64,000 nt of DNA from Massilia sp. TS11 (lineage in GTDB: Bacteria > Pseudomonadota > Gammaproteobacteria > Burkholderiales > Burkholderiaceae_D), in the NCBI RefSeq assembly GCF_022012445.1, contig NZ_JAKLTS010000005.1:124001-188000 (forward strand). The letters run 5' to 3'. A program made the position numbers and the translations under genes. The notes beneath the pieces are model-generated. The model ran no database searches, was not told the DNA's origin, and saw only the letters and a list, made by a program, of their open reading frames with translations. Positions 8,109-21,400 of the stretch are shown here, piece by piece. The number at the start of each line of letters is the position of its first letter. The stretch's first letter is position 1.

Positions 8109-9272
8109 ATGAAAACATCGCGCCAAACCCGCCTGGTCCACACCGACTACGCCGCGCCGGAAGGCTTTGCCGCCTTCCCCAGCGCTATCCACCACGCCTC
8201 GACCGTCCTGTTTGAAAACGTCGCCGCCATGCGCGCGGCCAGCTGGAAAACCAAGGACGGCTATACCTACGGCCTGCACGGCACGCCGACCACCTTCACG
8301 CTCGAGGCCCGGCTGGCCGACATCGAGGGCGGCCGCTACTGCCTGCTCGCGCCCAGCGGTCTGGCGGCGATTGTCATGGTCGATTTCGCGCTGCTGAAAA
8401 CCGGCGACGATGTGCTACTGCCCGAAAACGTCTACAACCCCAGCCGCGAGATGGCGCGCTGGCTGCAGCAGGATTTCGGCATCTCCTGCCGTTTTTATGA
8501 CCCAATGATCGGCGCCGGCATTACGGAGCTGATTCAGCCGAACACCAAATTGATCTGGACCGAGTCGCCCGGCTCGGTCACGATGGAGGTGCCCGATCTG
8601 CCCGCGATCTGCGCTGCCGCCAAGGCACGCGGCGTGCTCGTCGCGCTGGACAACACCTGGGCCGCCGGTCTGGCGCTCAATGGCTTCGACATGGGCTGCG
8701 ACATCGTGATGCAGGCCCTGACCAAATACCAGTCGGGCGGTTCCGATGTGCTGATGGGCGCCGTGATCACGCGCGACCCTGCGCTCAATGAACGCATCGG
8801 CCTTGCGCACATGCGCCTGGGGATGGGCGTCTCGGGCGACGACGCCTTCCTCGTGATGCGCGGCCTGCCGACCCTGAAAATGCGCTTCGAGGCCCACGAC
8901 GCCAGCGCGCGCAAGGTGGCAAGCTGGCTCAAGGCACGGCCCGAAGTCGCGGCCATCCTGCATCCGGCGTTTGAAGACTGCCCCGGCCACGCCCACTGGC
9001 AGCGCGACTTCACCGGCGCCGGTGGCCTGTTCTCGTTCGTGTTCGACGCCCGCTACACGCAGGAACAGACCGACCGCTTCGTCGATGCGCTGACGCTGTT
9101 TGGTCTTGGGTATAGCTGGGGCGGGGCGCACAGCCTGGTGATGCCGTATCCGGCCAAGGCGATGCGCGCCAACTGGCCGCACGAAGGGCAGCTGGTACGC
9201 TTGCACATCGGCCTGGAAGATCCGGACGATCTGATCGCCGATATGACCCAGGCCCTGGGCAAACTGGCCTAG
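8109..9272 (+). CDS. metC: PLP-dependent cystathionine beta-lyase (MetC-like)
   Basis: A 387-residue Cys/Met-metabolism PLP enzyme. The internal-aldimine lysine is in LTKYQSGGSDVLMGAV, and the PLP-binding residues are in LLAPSGLAAI and VALDNTWAAG. The family cleaves cystathionine to homocysteine, pyruvate and ammonia. The AxPSG entry and SGGSDV lysine motif favour the beta-lyase branch over gamma-synthase or gamma-lyase. It starts 21 bp after the hydrolase stop. Its TAG stop lies in CTAG (9269-9272), which is also the stop of the convergent gene. Confidence 0.85.
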   Translation: MKTSRQTRLVHTDYAAPEGFAAFPSAIHHASTVLFENVAAMRAASWKTKDGYTYGLHGTPTTFTLEARLADIEGGRYCLLAPSGLAAIVMVDFALLKTGDDVLLPENVYNPSREMARWLQQDFGISCRFYDPMIGAGITELIQPNTKLIWTESPGSVTMEVPDLPAICAAAKARGVLVALDNTWAAGLALNGFDMGCDIVMQALTKYQSGGSDVLMGAVITRDPALNERIGLAHMRLGMGVSGDDAFLVMRGLPTLKMRFEAHDASARKVASWLKARPEVAAILHPAFEDCPGHAHWQRDFTGAGGLFSFVFDARYTQEQTDRFVDALTLFGLGYSWGGAHSLVMPYPAKAMRANWPHEGQLVRLHIGLEDPDDLIADMTQALGKLA

Positions 9273-9622
9273 GCGCGCTCGGGCGGGGCTTCGGTGGCGT
9301 TCAGGGCGCGGTAGCCGCGGTACAGGTTCCGCGCCATCATGATCCAGCCGACGATGATAATCAGCCCGCCGACCGTAAAGCGCAGCGTCAGCGAGCCCAC
9401 GCACATCATCGCCGCGTAGATCCAGAAGCTGCGGATCATCCACGCATGGTGGCGCTGCACCAGGCCATTGGTGCGCTGGCGGCGCATGTAATTGAGGATC
9501 ACCGGGATCAGATTGAAGGCGCCGGCGGAGAACAGCAGACAGGCCCCATGCAGGATGTAGAGCAGGCGCGCCTGATCGATCTGTTGGACCAGGTCTTCGG
9601 TAACGTCGAATTCAGCTTCCAT
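9269..9622 (-). CDS. Small inner-membrane protein (DUF4870/Tic20-like)
   Basis: A 117-residue protein with three to four predicted helices (LLYILHGACLLFSAGAFNLIPVI, IRSFWIYAAMMCVGSL, LRFTVGGLIIIVGWIMMARN). The pattern LLYILH...N-Y-M-R...H-x-x-W-x-I-R-S-F-W resembles the small Tic20/DUF4870-type membrane proteins of proteobacteria. Function is unknown. ATG 9622 is 14 bp beyond the serB stop, so it is likely the third gene of an mfd-serB operon. A longer frame to 9820 exists only because it overlaps serB. Confidence 0.75.
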   Translation of the reverse strand: MEAEFDVTEDLVQQIDQARLLYILHGACLLFSAGAFNLIPVILNYMRRQRTNGLVQRHHAWMIRSFWIYAAMMCVGSLTLRFTVGGLIIIVGWIMMARNLYRGYRALNATEAPPERA

Positions 9623-9636
9623 GCGGCGATTGTAGC

Positions 9637-10469
9637 TCAGCGCAGTGCAGTCACGACACCGTCCAGCCCCACGTAATTGAGGGCGATGCTGGCCTGCAGG
9701 CGCACCACCGGCTTGGCGCGGAAGGCCACCGACAGGCCGGCGATGCCCATCATCTTCAGGTCGTTGGCGCCATCGCCCATCACGATGGCCTGGCTGGTCG
9801 CGATGCCCATCTCGGCGCACACGCGCTCCACGGAGCGTTTCTTTTCCTCGGCGTCGACGATGGTGCCGAGCACGCGCCCGGTCAGGCGGCCGTCTTCCAC
9901 TTCGAGCGTGTTGGCGTGGGTGTAGTCGAGGCCCAGGCGTGCCTGCAGGCGCTCGGTGAAGAAGGTGAAGCCGCCCGACACCAGCAGGGTTTTCAGACCG
10001 GCGGCCTTGACGGCCGCCAGCATCGCTTCGCCGCCCAGCGAAATCTGCAGACGCTCGTCGTACACGCGCTGCAGGGCGCCGAAATCGAGGCCCTTGAGCA
10101 GGGCCACGCGACGGCGCAGGCTCTCGGAAAAATCAAGCTCCCCGCGCATGGCGGCCTCGGTGATTTCAGCGACCCGGGGCTTCAGGCCCTGCATATCCGC
10201 GATCTCGTCGATGCACTCGATGGTGATCAGAGTCGAGTCCATATCCATCGCCACCAGCTTGAAGTCGGCCAGGGACTGGCCGGCCGGCAGATAGCAGGCG
10301 TCGACAGCCAGCGCGTGCGCGGCCTCGATCAGGGCGGGGTCGCGTTCAAGGCCTTCGGCGCGCAGGGCATGGTCGCTCAGGCGGGTGGTGCGGGTGGCGC
10401 CCGCCTGTTGCGCCAGGCGCTCCAGGGTGGCGTAGTCGGCGGCGCGGGTTTGCAGTACCAGTCGGGTCG

Positions 10470-10473
<4 letters not shown>
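9637..10473 (-). CDS. serB: Phosphoserine phosphatase SerB
   Basis: A 278-residue HAD-family phosphatase catalysing the last step of serine synthesis. The nucleophile motif MDMDSTLITIE (DxDxT) follows an ~80-residue N-terminal domain. Also present are LVSGGFTFFTERL (motif II Ser region) and MGDGANDLKMM (motif III acidic pair). It starts inside the mfd stop (ATGA overlap), so it is translationally coupled to mfd. Confidence 0.96.
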
Positions 10474-13913
<3,440 letters not shown>

Positions 13914-13931
13914 CGGCGTAAACAATCTGAG

Positions 13932-13959
13932 CGGCCCGAAATTATAGCGTTTCGGGCCG
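13932..13959 (-). promoter_or_regulatory. 10-bp inverted repeat enclosing the mfd -10 box
   Basis: CGGCCCGAAA (13932-13941) and TTTCGGGCCG (13950-13959) are perfect inverted arms around 8 bases. On the minus strand TATAAT (13946-13941) occupies the loop and the edge of one arm. The position suits both a terminator for the 5'-nucleotidase operon upstream and the promoter of mfd-serB. There is no strong T-tract after it. Confidence 0.55.
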
Positions 13960-13974
13960 TATTTCGCCGCCGAA

Positions 13975-14907
13975 TCAGCGCTGGCGGTTGGCCACGCCGA
14001 AGGGGATGTGCACCATCGGCACGCTGGCGCCTTCCGCTCGCAGGTGGCTGAGCTGGTCGTCGAAGAACATATGCGGCCGGAACACTGACAACACGCGCGC
14101 CTTGCTCATCCCGCCGAGGAAGAAGGTCTCATTGGCCGAGACGCCCCAGCTTTTCAGGGTGGTGATGACGCGCTCGTGCGAGGGCGCGCCGCGCGCGGTG
14201 ATGATGGCGATGCGCAGGATGCGCCGGTAGTCCGGGCTGGCCGCGCGCGCCGATTCCTCCAGATGCTGGAGGGCGGCCAGGCGCTGGAACAGAGTGGCCA
14301 GCGGCCCTGGCTGGTGCGGGCGCGCCACGTGGGTCAGCTCGTGCTGGTCGAATTCGGCCAGGTCCATATTGCGCTTATAGACGGCTTCGGCCTCGTCGTC
14401 GGCCAGCACGCCGTCGAAGTCGAAGGCCACGCGCAGTTCGATGTCGTCCTCGCTGTCGTCCACGGCACCGGGCAGCACCAGGCCGGCCGGGTAACCGGCG
14501 TCGATCGCCTTGCGCACGTCCTCCTCGTTCGCCGACAGGAACAGCGCGCAGTTAAATGCGGGCAGATAGGCGTAGGGCGATTCGCCCGTGGTGAAGGCCG
14601 CGCGCGTGATGTCGAGGCCATAGTGGGCGATCGAGTGCATGACGCGCAGGCCGGTCTCGGGCGAATTGCGCGACAGGAGCACCACTTCGACCGGGGCCTC
14701 CTGCGCAAACGCGCGGTTAATCTGCAGGAAGCGGCGGATGAAGGGGAAGGCCACGCCCTTGCCCAGCACCTGGTCGTGATGCGCCTCCTGGTAGGCGCGA
14801 TAGGCTTCGGGACCGCTATCCAGATACACCTGGTGCGAGTCGGACAGGTCGAACAGGGCCGAGGAGGCGACCCCGATCACCAGCTTGTTCTCAATGGGGA
14901 AGGGCAT
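13975..14907 (-). CDS. 5'-nucleotidase (cytosolic cN-I-like, PF06189 type)
   Basis: A 310-residue protein matching the bacterial 5'-nucleotidase family related to cytosolic nucleotidase I. Visible are VIGVASSALFDL at the N-terminus, VVLLSRNSPETGLRVM, the HAD-like acidic DFDGVLADDEAE at about residue 168, and FLGGMSKARVL near the C-terminus. It dephosphorylates nucleoside 5'-monophosphates. Its ATG immediately follows the stop of the HDOD gene, making it the third gene of the mrcA operon. Confidence 0.82.
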   Translation of the reverse strand: MPFPIENKLVIGVASSALFDLSDSHQVYLDSGPEAYRAYQEAHHDQVLGKGVAFPFIRRFLQINRAFAQEAPVEVVLLSRNSPETGLRVMHSIAHYGLDITRAAFTTGESPYAYLPAFNCALFLSANEEDVRKAIDAGYPAGLVLPGAVDDSEDDIELRVAFDFDGVLADDEAEAVYKRNMDLAEFDQHELTHVARPHQPGPLATLFQRLAALQHLEESARAASPDYRRILRIAIITARGAPSHERVITTLKSWGVSANETFFLGGMSKARVLSVFRPHMFFDDQLSHLRAEGASVPMVHIPFGVANRQR

Positions 14908-15903
14908 TCATGCTTCCTCGTTCTGCAGTTTGTCGAAGATGCGCTGGGTCGCGCGGTCCAGTCCCTGGGTGATGAAGGGATCATCGGCGGGCACATGGCC
15001 GGCATCGACCAGCAGGCGCAGTTTGGCGAGTTTGTCGGCCAGGCCGAGCACCTGTCCCAGGGCTTCGGCCTGGGCTTCGTGCATCGTGCGGATGGCCTCC
15101 GCCACACTCGGCGGAAAGTCCCACAGGCGGGCGATGCGCGCCGACAGATAGTGGCCGGCCTTGGCCAGTCCCTTGCAGAAGGCGTCCGACTGCGGCAGCA
15201 CTTCGTCATGGTGGACCTGGTCGATGACGCGGAAGGCGACGATCATGCCGACGCTTTGCATCAGGCCTGCCAGATAGGCCTCGAACACTGGGGCCTGGGC
15301 GCCGGGCGCCAGCAGGCTGGCCGCCTGCGCGCATTTTTCGGCATGGCCCCACACGGTCGGCGCCACGCGCTTGACGAAGTGGCCGGTCTGCATATTGATG
15401 ATCGGCCGGAAGGCCACGCGCGCCAGCAGCATGCGCAGGCCGTTCTGCCCGAGCAGCATGACGGCCCCGTCGAGGGTCTTGATCGGCGTGGTCGAGCGGT
15501 AGAAGGGGCTGTTCGCCTCGCGGATCACTTCGGCCACCAGCACCACGTCCTGGGCGATCAGCCTGGCGATGTCGGCGCCGGACTGCGATTCGTCGCGCAG
15601 GCTGCGCAGCAGCTGCGGGATCACGGCCGGCACGCGCGGCACCAGTTCGGCACCGGCGGTCGGCGTTTTGGCCACGCGCACCAGCTCATCGAGGATGATG
15701 CGGGCGGCGTCGTGGTTGGCGCGGCCGTGTTGGCCCTGCACCAGCCAGCGGTAATACAGGTTGTCGACGTCCGCCACCATCGAGGTGGCGGTTGGCACGC
15801 TGGCCGGCGGCTCGGTCGGCGCCGGCGCCGCGGCCGCGGAAGGAGCAGCGGCCGGCGTCTCGGGACTCCCGCCGCCGAACAGGCGCGACAGCCAGCCGAT
15901 CAT
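14908..15903 (-). CDS. HDOD-domain signalling protein
   Basis: A 331-residue protein with an amphipathic N-terminus (MIGWLSRLFGGG), an Ala/Pro-rich linker to about residue 40, and then an HDOD domain (VLVAEVIREANSPFYRS, VMLLGQNGLRMLL, HAEKCAQAASLLA). HDOD proteins are catalytically inactive HD relatives used as signalling or scaffold modules. Its ATG overlaps the mrcA stop (ATGA), which couples translation to the cell-wall enzyme. Target unknown. Confidence 0.85.
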   Translation of the reverse strand: MIGWLSRLFGGGSPETPAAAPSAAAAPAPTEPPASVPTATSMVADVDNLYYRWLVQGQHGRANHDAARIILDELVRVAKTPTAGAELVPRVPAVIPQLLRSLRDESQSGADIARLIAQDVVLVAEVIREANSPFYRSTTPIKTLDGAVMLLGQNGLRMLLARVAFRPIINMQTGHFVKRVAPTVWGHAEKCAQAASLLAPGAQAPVFEAYLAGLMQSVGMIVAFRVIDQVHHDEVLPQSDAFCKGLAKAGHYLSARIARLWDFPPSVAEAIRTMHEAQAEALGQVLGLADKLAKLRLLVDAGHVPADDPFITQGLDRATQRIFDKLQNEEA

Positions 15904-18230
15904 TCCTTGGCCCCTCCCTCGGGCTTGGGCGGCGGCTCGGCGGCCGGCTTGGCCGGCGCCTCATCGAGGTCGATCGACTTGAACATGGTCTGGCCCACGT
16001 ATTCCTCGTACAGCCAGTCGCCATCGTGCTGGACCACGCCTTCGGGCACGGACTTCTCGGCCACCGGAATGCGGTTCAGCGCCACGCGCATGTAGTCGAT
16101 CCAGATCGGCAGGGCCAGGGTGGCGCCGAATTCGCGTCCGCCCAGCGACTTCGGCTCGTCGTAGCCCATCCAGGCCACGGCCACCAGCTTGTTGGCGTAG
16201 CCGGCGAACCAGCCGTCCATCGCATCGCTCGTGGTGCCGGTTTTGCCTGCCACGTCGGGGCGCTTGAGCTGGGCCGCGGCTTGGGCGCCGGTGCCGAAGC
16301 GCGCCACGTCCTTCAGCATCGAGTCCATGACGAACACATTGCGCGGGTCGATCGCGCGCTGGTCCTCGCCCAGCGCGGCCGGCGGCTTGGTCTCGGACAG
16401 CACGGCGCCCTTGGCGTCGACCACGCGCGCGATCAGCCAGGGCTGGACGCGGTAGCCGCCGTTGGCGAAGACGGCGTAGGCCGATGCCATCTGCTGCACG
16501 GTGACCGAGCCGGTGCCCAGGGCCATCGTCAGGTTCTTCGGCCAGCGCGCCGACTCGAAGCCGAACTTGGTCAGGTAGTCGTGCGTGTAATCGATGCCGA
16601 TGGCGCGCAGCAGGCGCACCGAGGGCACGTTCTTGGACTTGGCCAGGGCCGTGCGCATGCTGATCGGGCCATCGAAGACGCCGTCGTCATTGTTTGGCGC
16701 CCAGGTGGCGCCGGCGTTCTCGCCCGGCAGCTCGAGCACCTCGTCGAGGATCTGGGTGGCCGGCGAAAAGCCTTTTTCCAGTGCAGCCGAATACACAAAC
16801 GGCTTGATCGAGGAACCGGGCTGGCGCCAGGCCTGGGTCGCATGGTTGAACTTCTGCTGGTTGAAGTCGTAGCCGCCCACCATGGCGCGCGTGGCGCCGG
16901 TCTCGGCGTCGAGCGAGATGAAGGCTGCCTGCACCTGTGGCACCTGGGTGATACTCCAGCGCTTCTTCTCGTCCAGGGCCACGCGGATGACGGCGCCCGG
17001 CACCAGTTTCAGGCCGGCGCGCGCATTGGCGGCCAGTGCGGGCGCGGCCAGCTTCAGGCCCTCGCCGCTGATTTCGATCGGACCGTCGGCCGCGGTTTCG
17101 GCCTTCACCCGCTCGGGCGAGGCTTCCAGCACGACGGCCGGAATCAGGCGGTCGCTCGCGTGGCGCTTGGCCAGGGCTTCGTCGATGGCGTCGTCGCGCT
17201 CCTCCTGGTCGGCCGGCAGCTTGATGAAGGCCTCCGGGCCGCGGTACCCGTGGCGCTGATCGTAGGCCAGCACATTGCGGCGCAGGGCCTCGTAGGCGGC
17301 ATCCTGGTCGGCCTTCAGCAGCGTCGTGTAGACCTTGATGCCGCGCGTGTAGGCTTCCTCCTTGTACTGGGCGTAGACCGCCTGGCGCGCCAGTTCGGCC
17401 GCGTATTCGGCGTGGCTGTCGAATTCCTGGCCGCGGTTATTCACGCGCAGCGGCTCGTGCAGGGCCTTCTGGTACTGGTCCTCGCTGATCATGTCCAGCT
17501 CGCGCATGCGCTTGAGCACCTGCTGCTGGCGGATCTTGGCGCGCTTGGGATTGGCCACCGGGTTGTGGGCGGCCGGATTCTGCGGCAGGCCGGCCAGCAT
17601 GGCCGTTTCCGCGATCGACAGCTCCTGCACCGATTTGCCGAAGTAGATGCGGGCAGCGCTGCCGAAGCCGTAGGCGCGCTGGCCCAGGTACATGTGGTTC
17701 ATGTACAGCTCGAGGATCTGGTCCTTGCTCAGGGCCGCTTCGATCCGGTAGGCCAGCAGGATTTCAATCAGCTTGCGCTGCCAGACCTTCTCGCGCGAGA
17801 TCACGAAATTGCGCGGGATCTGCATGGTGATGGTGGAGAAGCCGGTCAGGCGTCCGCCCAGCAGCTTGCTCTTGATGGCGCCGGCCGCGCGCATCCAGTC
17901 CACGCCGCCATGTTCGTAGAAGCGCGCGTCCTCGATCGCCAGCAGGGCCTTCTTCATCAGCGGCGGCATCTGGGCGATCGGCACCAGGTCGCGGTGCTCC
18001 TCGCCGAATTCGCCGATCAGGGCGCCGTCGGCCGTGTAGATGCGCAGCGGGACCTTGGGTTTGTAGTCGGTGATGACGTCGATGGCCGGCAGATTCGGCA
18101 TGACCACGGTGACCGTGTACACGGCCAGGGCGATGGCCAGCAGGGCGAGGGCGGCGACGGCGAGAATGGCGCTGCGCAGCCACAGCGAACGCTTGCGCAG
18201 GAAGGCGGGAAGCTTGTCGGTGATACTCAA
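15900..18230 (-). CDS. mrcA: Bifunctional penicillin-binding protein 1A
   Basis: A class A PBP (776 residues from the chosen start) that polymerises and cross-links peptidoglycan. It has one N-terminal membrane anchor (AILAVAALALLAIALAVYTV), a GT51 transglycosylase domain with EDARFYEHGGVDW, and a transpeptidase domain with the serine in GSSIKPFVYSA and the KTG box in KTGTTSDAMDGWFAGY. I chose TTG 18230 (MSITDKLP) because GAGAGAG sits just upstream and the candidate -10 TATAAT (18270-18265) lies between it and the further GTG 18287. It heads a three-gene coupled operon. Confidence 0.93.
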   Translation of the reverse strand: MSITDKLPAFLRKRSLWLRSAILAVAALALLAIALAVYTVTVVMPNLPAIDVITDYKPKVPLRIYTADGALIGEFGEEHRDLVPIAQMPPLMKKALLAIEDARFYEHGGVDWMRAAGAIKSKLLGGRLTGFSTITMQIPRNFVISREKVWQRKLIEILLAYRIEAALSKDQILELYMNHMYLGQRAYGFGSAARIYFGKSVQELSIAETAMLAGLPQNPAAHNPVANPKRAKIRQQQVLKRMRELDMISEDQYQKALHEPLRVNNRGQEFDSHAEYAAELARQAVYAQYKEEAYTRGIKVYTTLLKADQDAAYEALRRNVLAYDQRHGYRGPEAFIKLPADQEERDDAIDEALAKRHASDRLIPAVVLEASPERVKAETAADGPIEISGEGLKLAAPALAANARAGLKLVPGAVIRVALDEKKRWSITQVPQVQAAFISLDAETGATRAMVGGYDFNQQKFNHATQAWRQPGSSIKPFVYSAALEKGFSPATQILDEVLELPGENAGATWAPNNDDGVFDGPISMRTALAKSKNVPSVRLLRAIGIDYTHDYLTKFGFESARWPKNLTMALGTGSVTVQQMASAYAVFANGGYRVQPWLIARVVDAKGAVLSETKPPAALGEDQRAIDPRNVFVMDSMLKDVARFGTGAQAAAQLKRPDVAGKTGTTSDAMDGWFAGYANKLVAVAWMGYDEPKSLGGREFGATLALPIWIDYMRVALNRIPVAEKSVPEGVVQHDGDWLYEEYVGQTMFKSIDLDEAPAKPAAEPPPKPEGGAKE

Positions 18231-18264
18231 GACGGCTCTCTCAGAGGCGGGTGCGGGACGGCTG

Positions 18265-18270
18265 ATTATA
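18265..18270 (-). promoter_or_regulatory. -10 element of the mrcA operon
   Basis: A perfect TATAAT on the minus strand, 34 bases before the TTG start. No good -35 at the usual distance. Its position rules out the GTG at 18287 as the start for transcripts from here. Confidence 0.45.
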
Positions 18271-18400
18271 GCCCCAAGCGGCTGCACCGGCGTTTAGGGA
18301 TTTTTTAACTTTTCAAGGGCCGGGCCTTATGCGATAGTGGCCGCTGTTGATGCCTGTCTGATATGCATATCCCCTTTGAATTCAAGGCGGTGGCCTGACC

Positions 18401-21400
18401 ATGCGCCTGCGTTTGCCATTGCCGACCTGGCGCCTCCTGTTCGGGGTGCTGTGCGCGTTTGCGTCCCTCGTCATTCTGACCGAGCTGGCCTTTGCCGGCC
18501 GCGCCATCCTGGGTGACCAGGCGGGCACCCTGGGCTTCGAGCGCCAGCTGGTGGACCGCTACGGCCAGCTCGAATGGCAGATCACCTCCCTGACCGCGGG
18601 CGGGCCGCTGCAGCGCGCCGGGGTGCAGGTCGGCGACCATGTGCGCTACGACCGCGTGTACGACGCCCAGCGCATCTACGGCGTCGGCGAAAAGGTCTGC
18701 ATGACCATCGTGCACGGGTCGAGCCAGCGGCATATCGAAACCTATACCGTGGCGCGTGGCTGGGTCGATCCGCAGGCCGTGCTGCAGTACCTGATCATCG
18801 GCGTCTTCGGCCTGCTGTCGCTGGCCTTCGCCATCCTGATCGGCCTGCGGCGCGGCGAAAGCACGGCCTGCCGCGCGCTGGCGGTGGCGCTCTTGATTCT
18901 GTCGATCCGCTTCTACCCGATGTGCATGCCGCCGGGCTTCATGGCGACGCTGGCCGACATCGCCAGCCGCGCGCTGTTCTGGGCGATCTTCTATCTGTTC
19001 GCGCTGTTTTCGCTCTACTACCCGGACGACAAGCCAAGCGGTCTGCGCGCCGCCATGCTGCGCTTTTACCCGCTGTATCTGGCCTTGTGCATCGTGGCGA
19101 CCGTGCCGCAGTTTTATCCGCTGGTGCAGTACAACTTCCCGCCGACCCAGGTGCTGACCACGGTGCTGGTGGGCCTGTCGGTGTGCCCGGCCCTGCTGGC
19201 CTTCTGGGACGGCTGGCGCAGCAGCGAAGGTGAACTGAAGCTGCGCCAGCAGTGGACCTCGATGTCGCTCGGCGTGATCTACCTGGCCTTCCTCGCATCC
19301 TGGATCAATGCGGTGATCGGCTTTCCGCTGCCGCGCAATGTGGCGCGCATGACCTATCTGTCGGTCTGCCTGCTTGGCTATGCGGGGCTGGCGTATGCGG
19401 TGCTGCGCCACCGCGTGTTCTATTTTGGCTTTGCCCTGAACCGCGCGCTGGTCAATGGCGGCGTGTGGCTGATGCTCGCGGGCCTGCTGGTCTTCCTCGA
19501 ATGGCTGACGCGTCGCCTGATGCCGCTCGACTCGCGCGTGCTGGCCCTGTGCCAGGGCGCCGGCATGGGCCTGCTGGTCTACTATTTGTACCGTCCGCTG
19601 TACCGGGCGATGGAGCGTTTCATCCAGCCGCGCTTCTATCGCGACTGGCACGAGAAGGAGGCGCGCCTGCGCGCCTCCGTGCTGGCGGCCGCCGAAATCG
19701 ACAGCCGCGAAGGCCTGATCGCCGCCTATCTGGCGGCACTGCGCGATTTTTCGGGCAGCGCCAACCATGCCATTTATGAGCGCCGCAGCGACGGCGGTTT
19801 CGAGCGCATCGACGAAGGCGCCAGCGACGCGCCGCACCGCATCGCGCCGAGCCACCCGCTGGCCCTGGCCCTGGCCACTCAGAAGCAGGCCGTCGCCGTG
19901 GACGAAAGCCTGCCCGCGCTCGACATGGCCCTGGCCCTGCCGACCCTGCACCGCGGTCAGCTCTCGGGCTTTGTGATCGTCGGCGTGAAGAAGGACGTGG
20001 TGCCTTACCGCCCGGACGAAGTCGAGGTGCTGGCCATGGCCGTCGACCAGCTGCATCTGGACCTGCGCGCCATCGCCGCGCGTCTGCATAACCGCATGAT
20101 GGCGCAGCAGTTCGAGAGCGAGCAGATCGCGCGCCAGCGGGCCGAGGAAAACACCCGCCTGAAGAGCGAATTCCTGGCCAATATGAGCCACGAGATCCGC
20201 ACGCCAATGAACGCCGTGATCGGCATGGCCCATCTGGCCCTGAAGACCGACCTCAATCCCAAGCAGCGCGATTATGTCGACAAGATCCACCGCGCCGGCC
20301 AGGCCCTGCTGGGCATCATCAACGATATTCTCGACTTCTCGAAGATCGAGGCGGGCAAGCTCGAAGTCGACCAGGTGCCGTTCTCGCTCGACGATGTACT
20401 GGGCCACGTCTCCAATCTGGCGGCCCAGAAGGCGGGCGACAAGCATATCGAGCTGATGTTCAATGTCGGCGCCGAGGTGCCGCGCCATCTGGTCGGCGAC
20501 GGCATGCGCCTGGGCCAGGTGCTGATCAACCTGGTCAGCAATGCCGTCAAATTCACCGAAAGCGGCGGCGAGATCGAGCTGGCCATCGGCGTGGCCAAGA
20601 CCGGCAAGGAGCACGTGCGTCTGCACTTCGAGGTGCGCGACACCGGCATCGGCATGAGCCAGGAGCAGCAGCGCCGCCTGTTCCAGCCCTTCACCCAGGC
20701 CGATGGATCGACCAGCCGGCGCTACGGCGGCACCGGCCTTGGTTTGTCGATTTCGCGCCGCCTGGTCGACCTGATGGGCGGCGATCTGCGCTGCGAATCC
20801 GCGCCCGGCGCCGGCTCGCGCTTCCATTTCCGCCTGGGCTTCAATGTGCGCCCGGCCGTGCTGCGCCCGCCGCTGCCGGCGCGCGTGCAGGGCGCGCGTG
20901 TGCTGGTGGTGGACGACCATCCGAAGGCGCGCGGGATTCTGCTGGCCGCGCTCGGCGAGCTGGGACTCGAGGCGCGCGCCGTGGACAGCGCTGCCACGGC
21001 CTGGACCACGCTGGTGGAGGCACCGGCCGAACAGCCGTTCACCCTGGTGCTGGCCGACTGGCAGATGCCAGGCATGGACGGCATTTCGCTGGCGCGATCG
21101 ATCCGCAACGACAGCGGCATCACGCGCCGCCCGCCGGTGATGCTGGTGTCGGCCTTTGGCGGCGAAGACGTGCAGCGCGAGGCCTCACGCGCCGGCGTGG
21201 CCGGCTTTGTGCCCAAGCCCGTGCATGTGGCGGCCCTGCTCGAAGCCCTGATCCAGCACTTTGGCGAGCGCACCCGCCAGGGCGAGAGCGCGGGCGGGGA
21301 GGGCGGTCTGTATTTCGCCGGCACCCGCGTGCTGCTGGTCGAGGACAATGACCTGAACCAGCAGCTGGCGTGCGAGCTGCTCGACATCGTCGGCATCGAA

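Noticed and set aside
15792-18308. 838-codon open frame antisense to mrcA
   Set aside because: Shadow of the PBP1A gene; composition is the typical antisense pattern and no domain is visible.
18305-20920. 871-codon open frame antisense to the hybrid kinase
   Set aside because: Shadow frame; the plus strand carries HisKA, ATPase, receiver and Hpt motifs.
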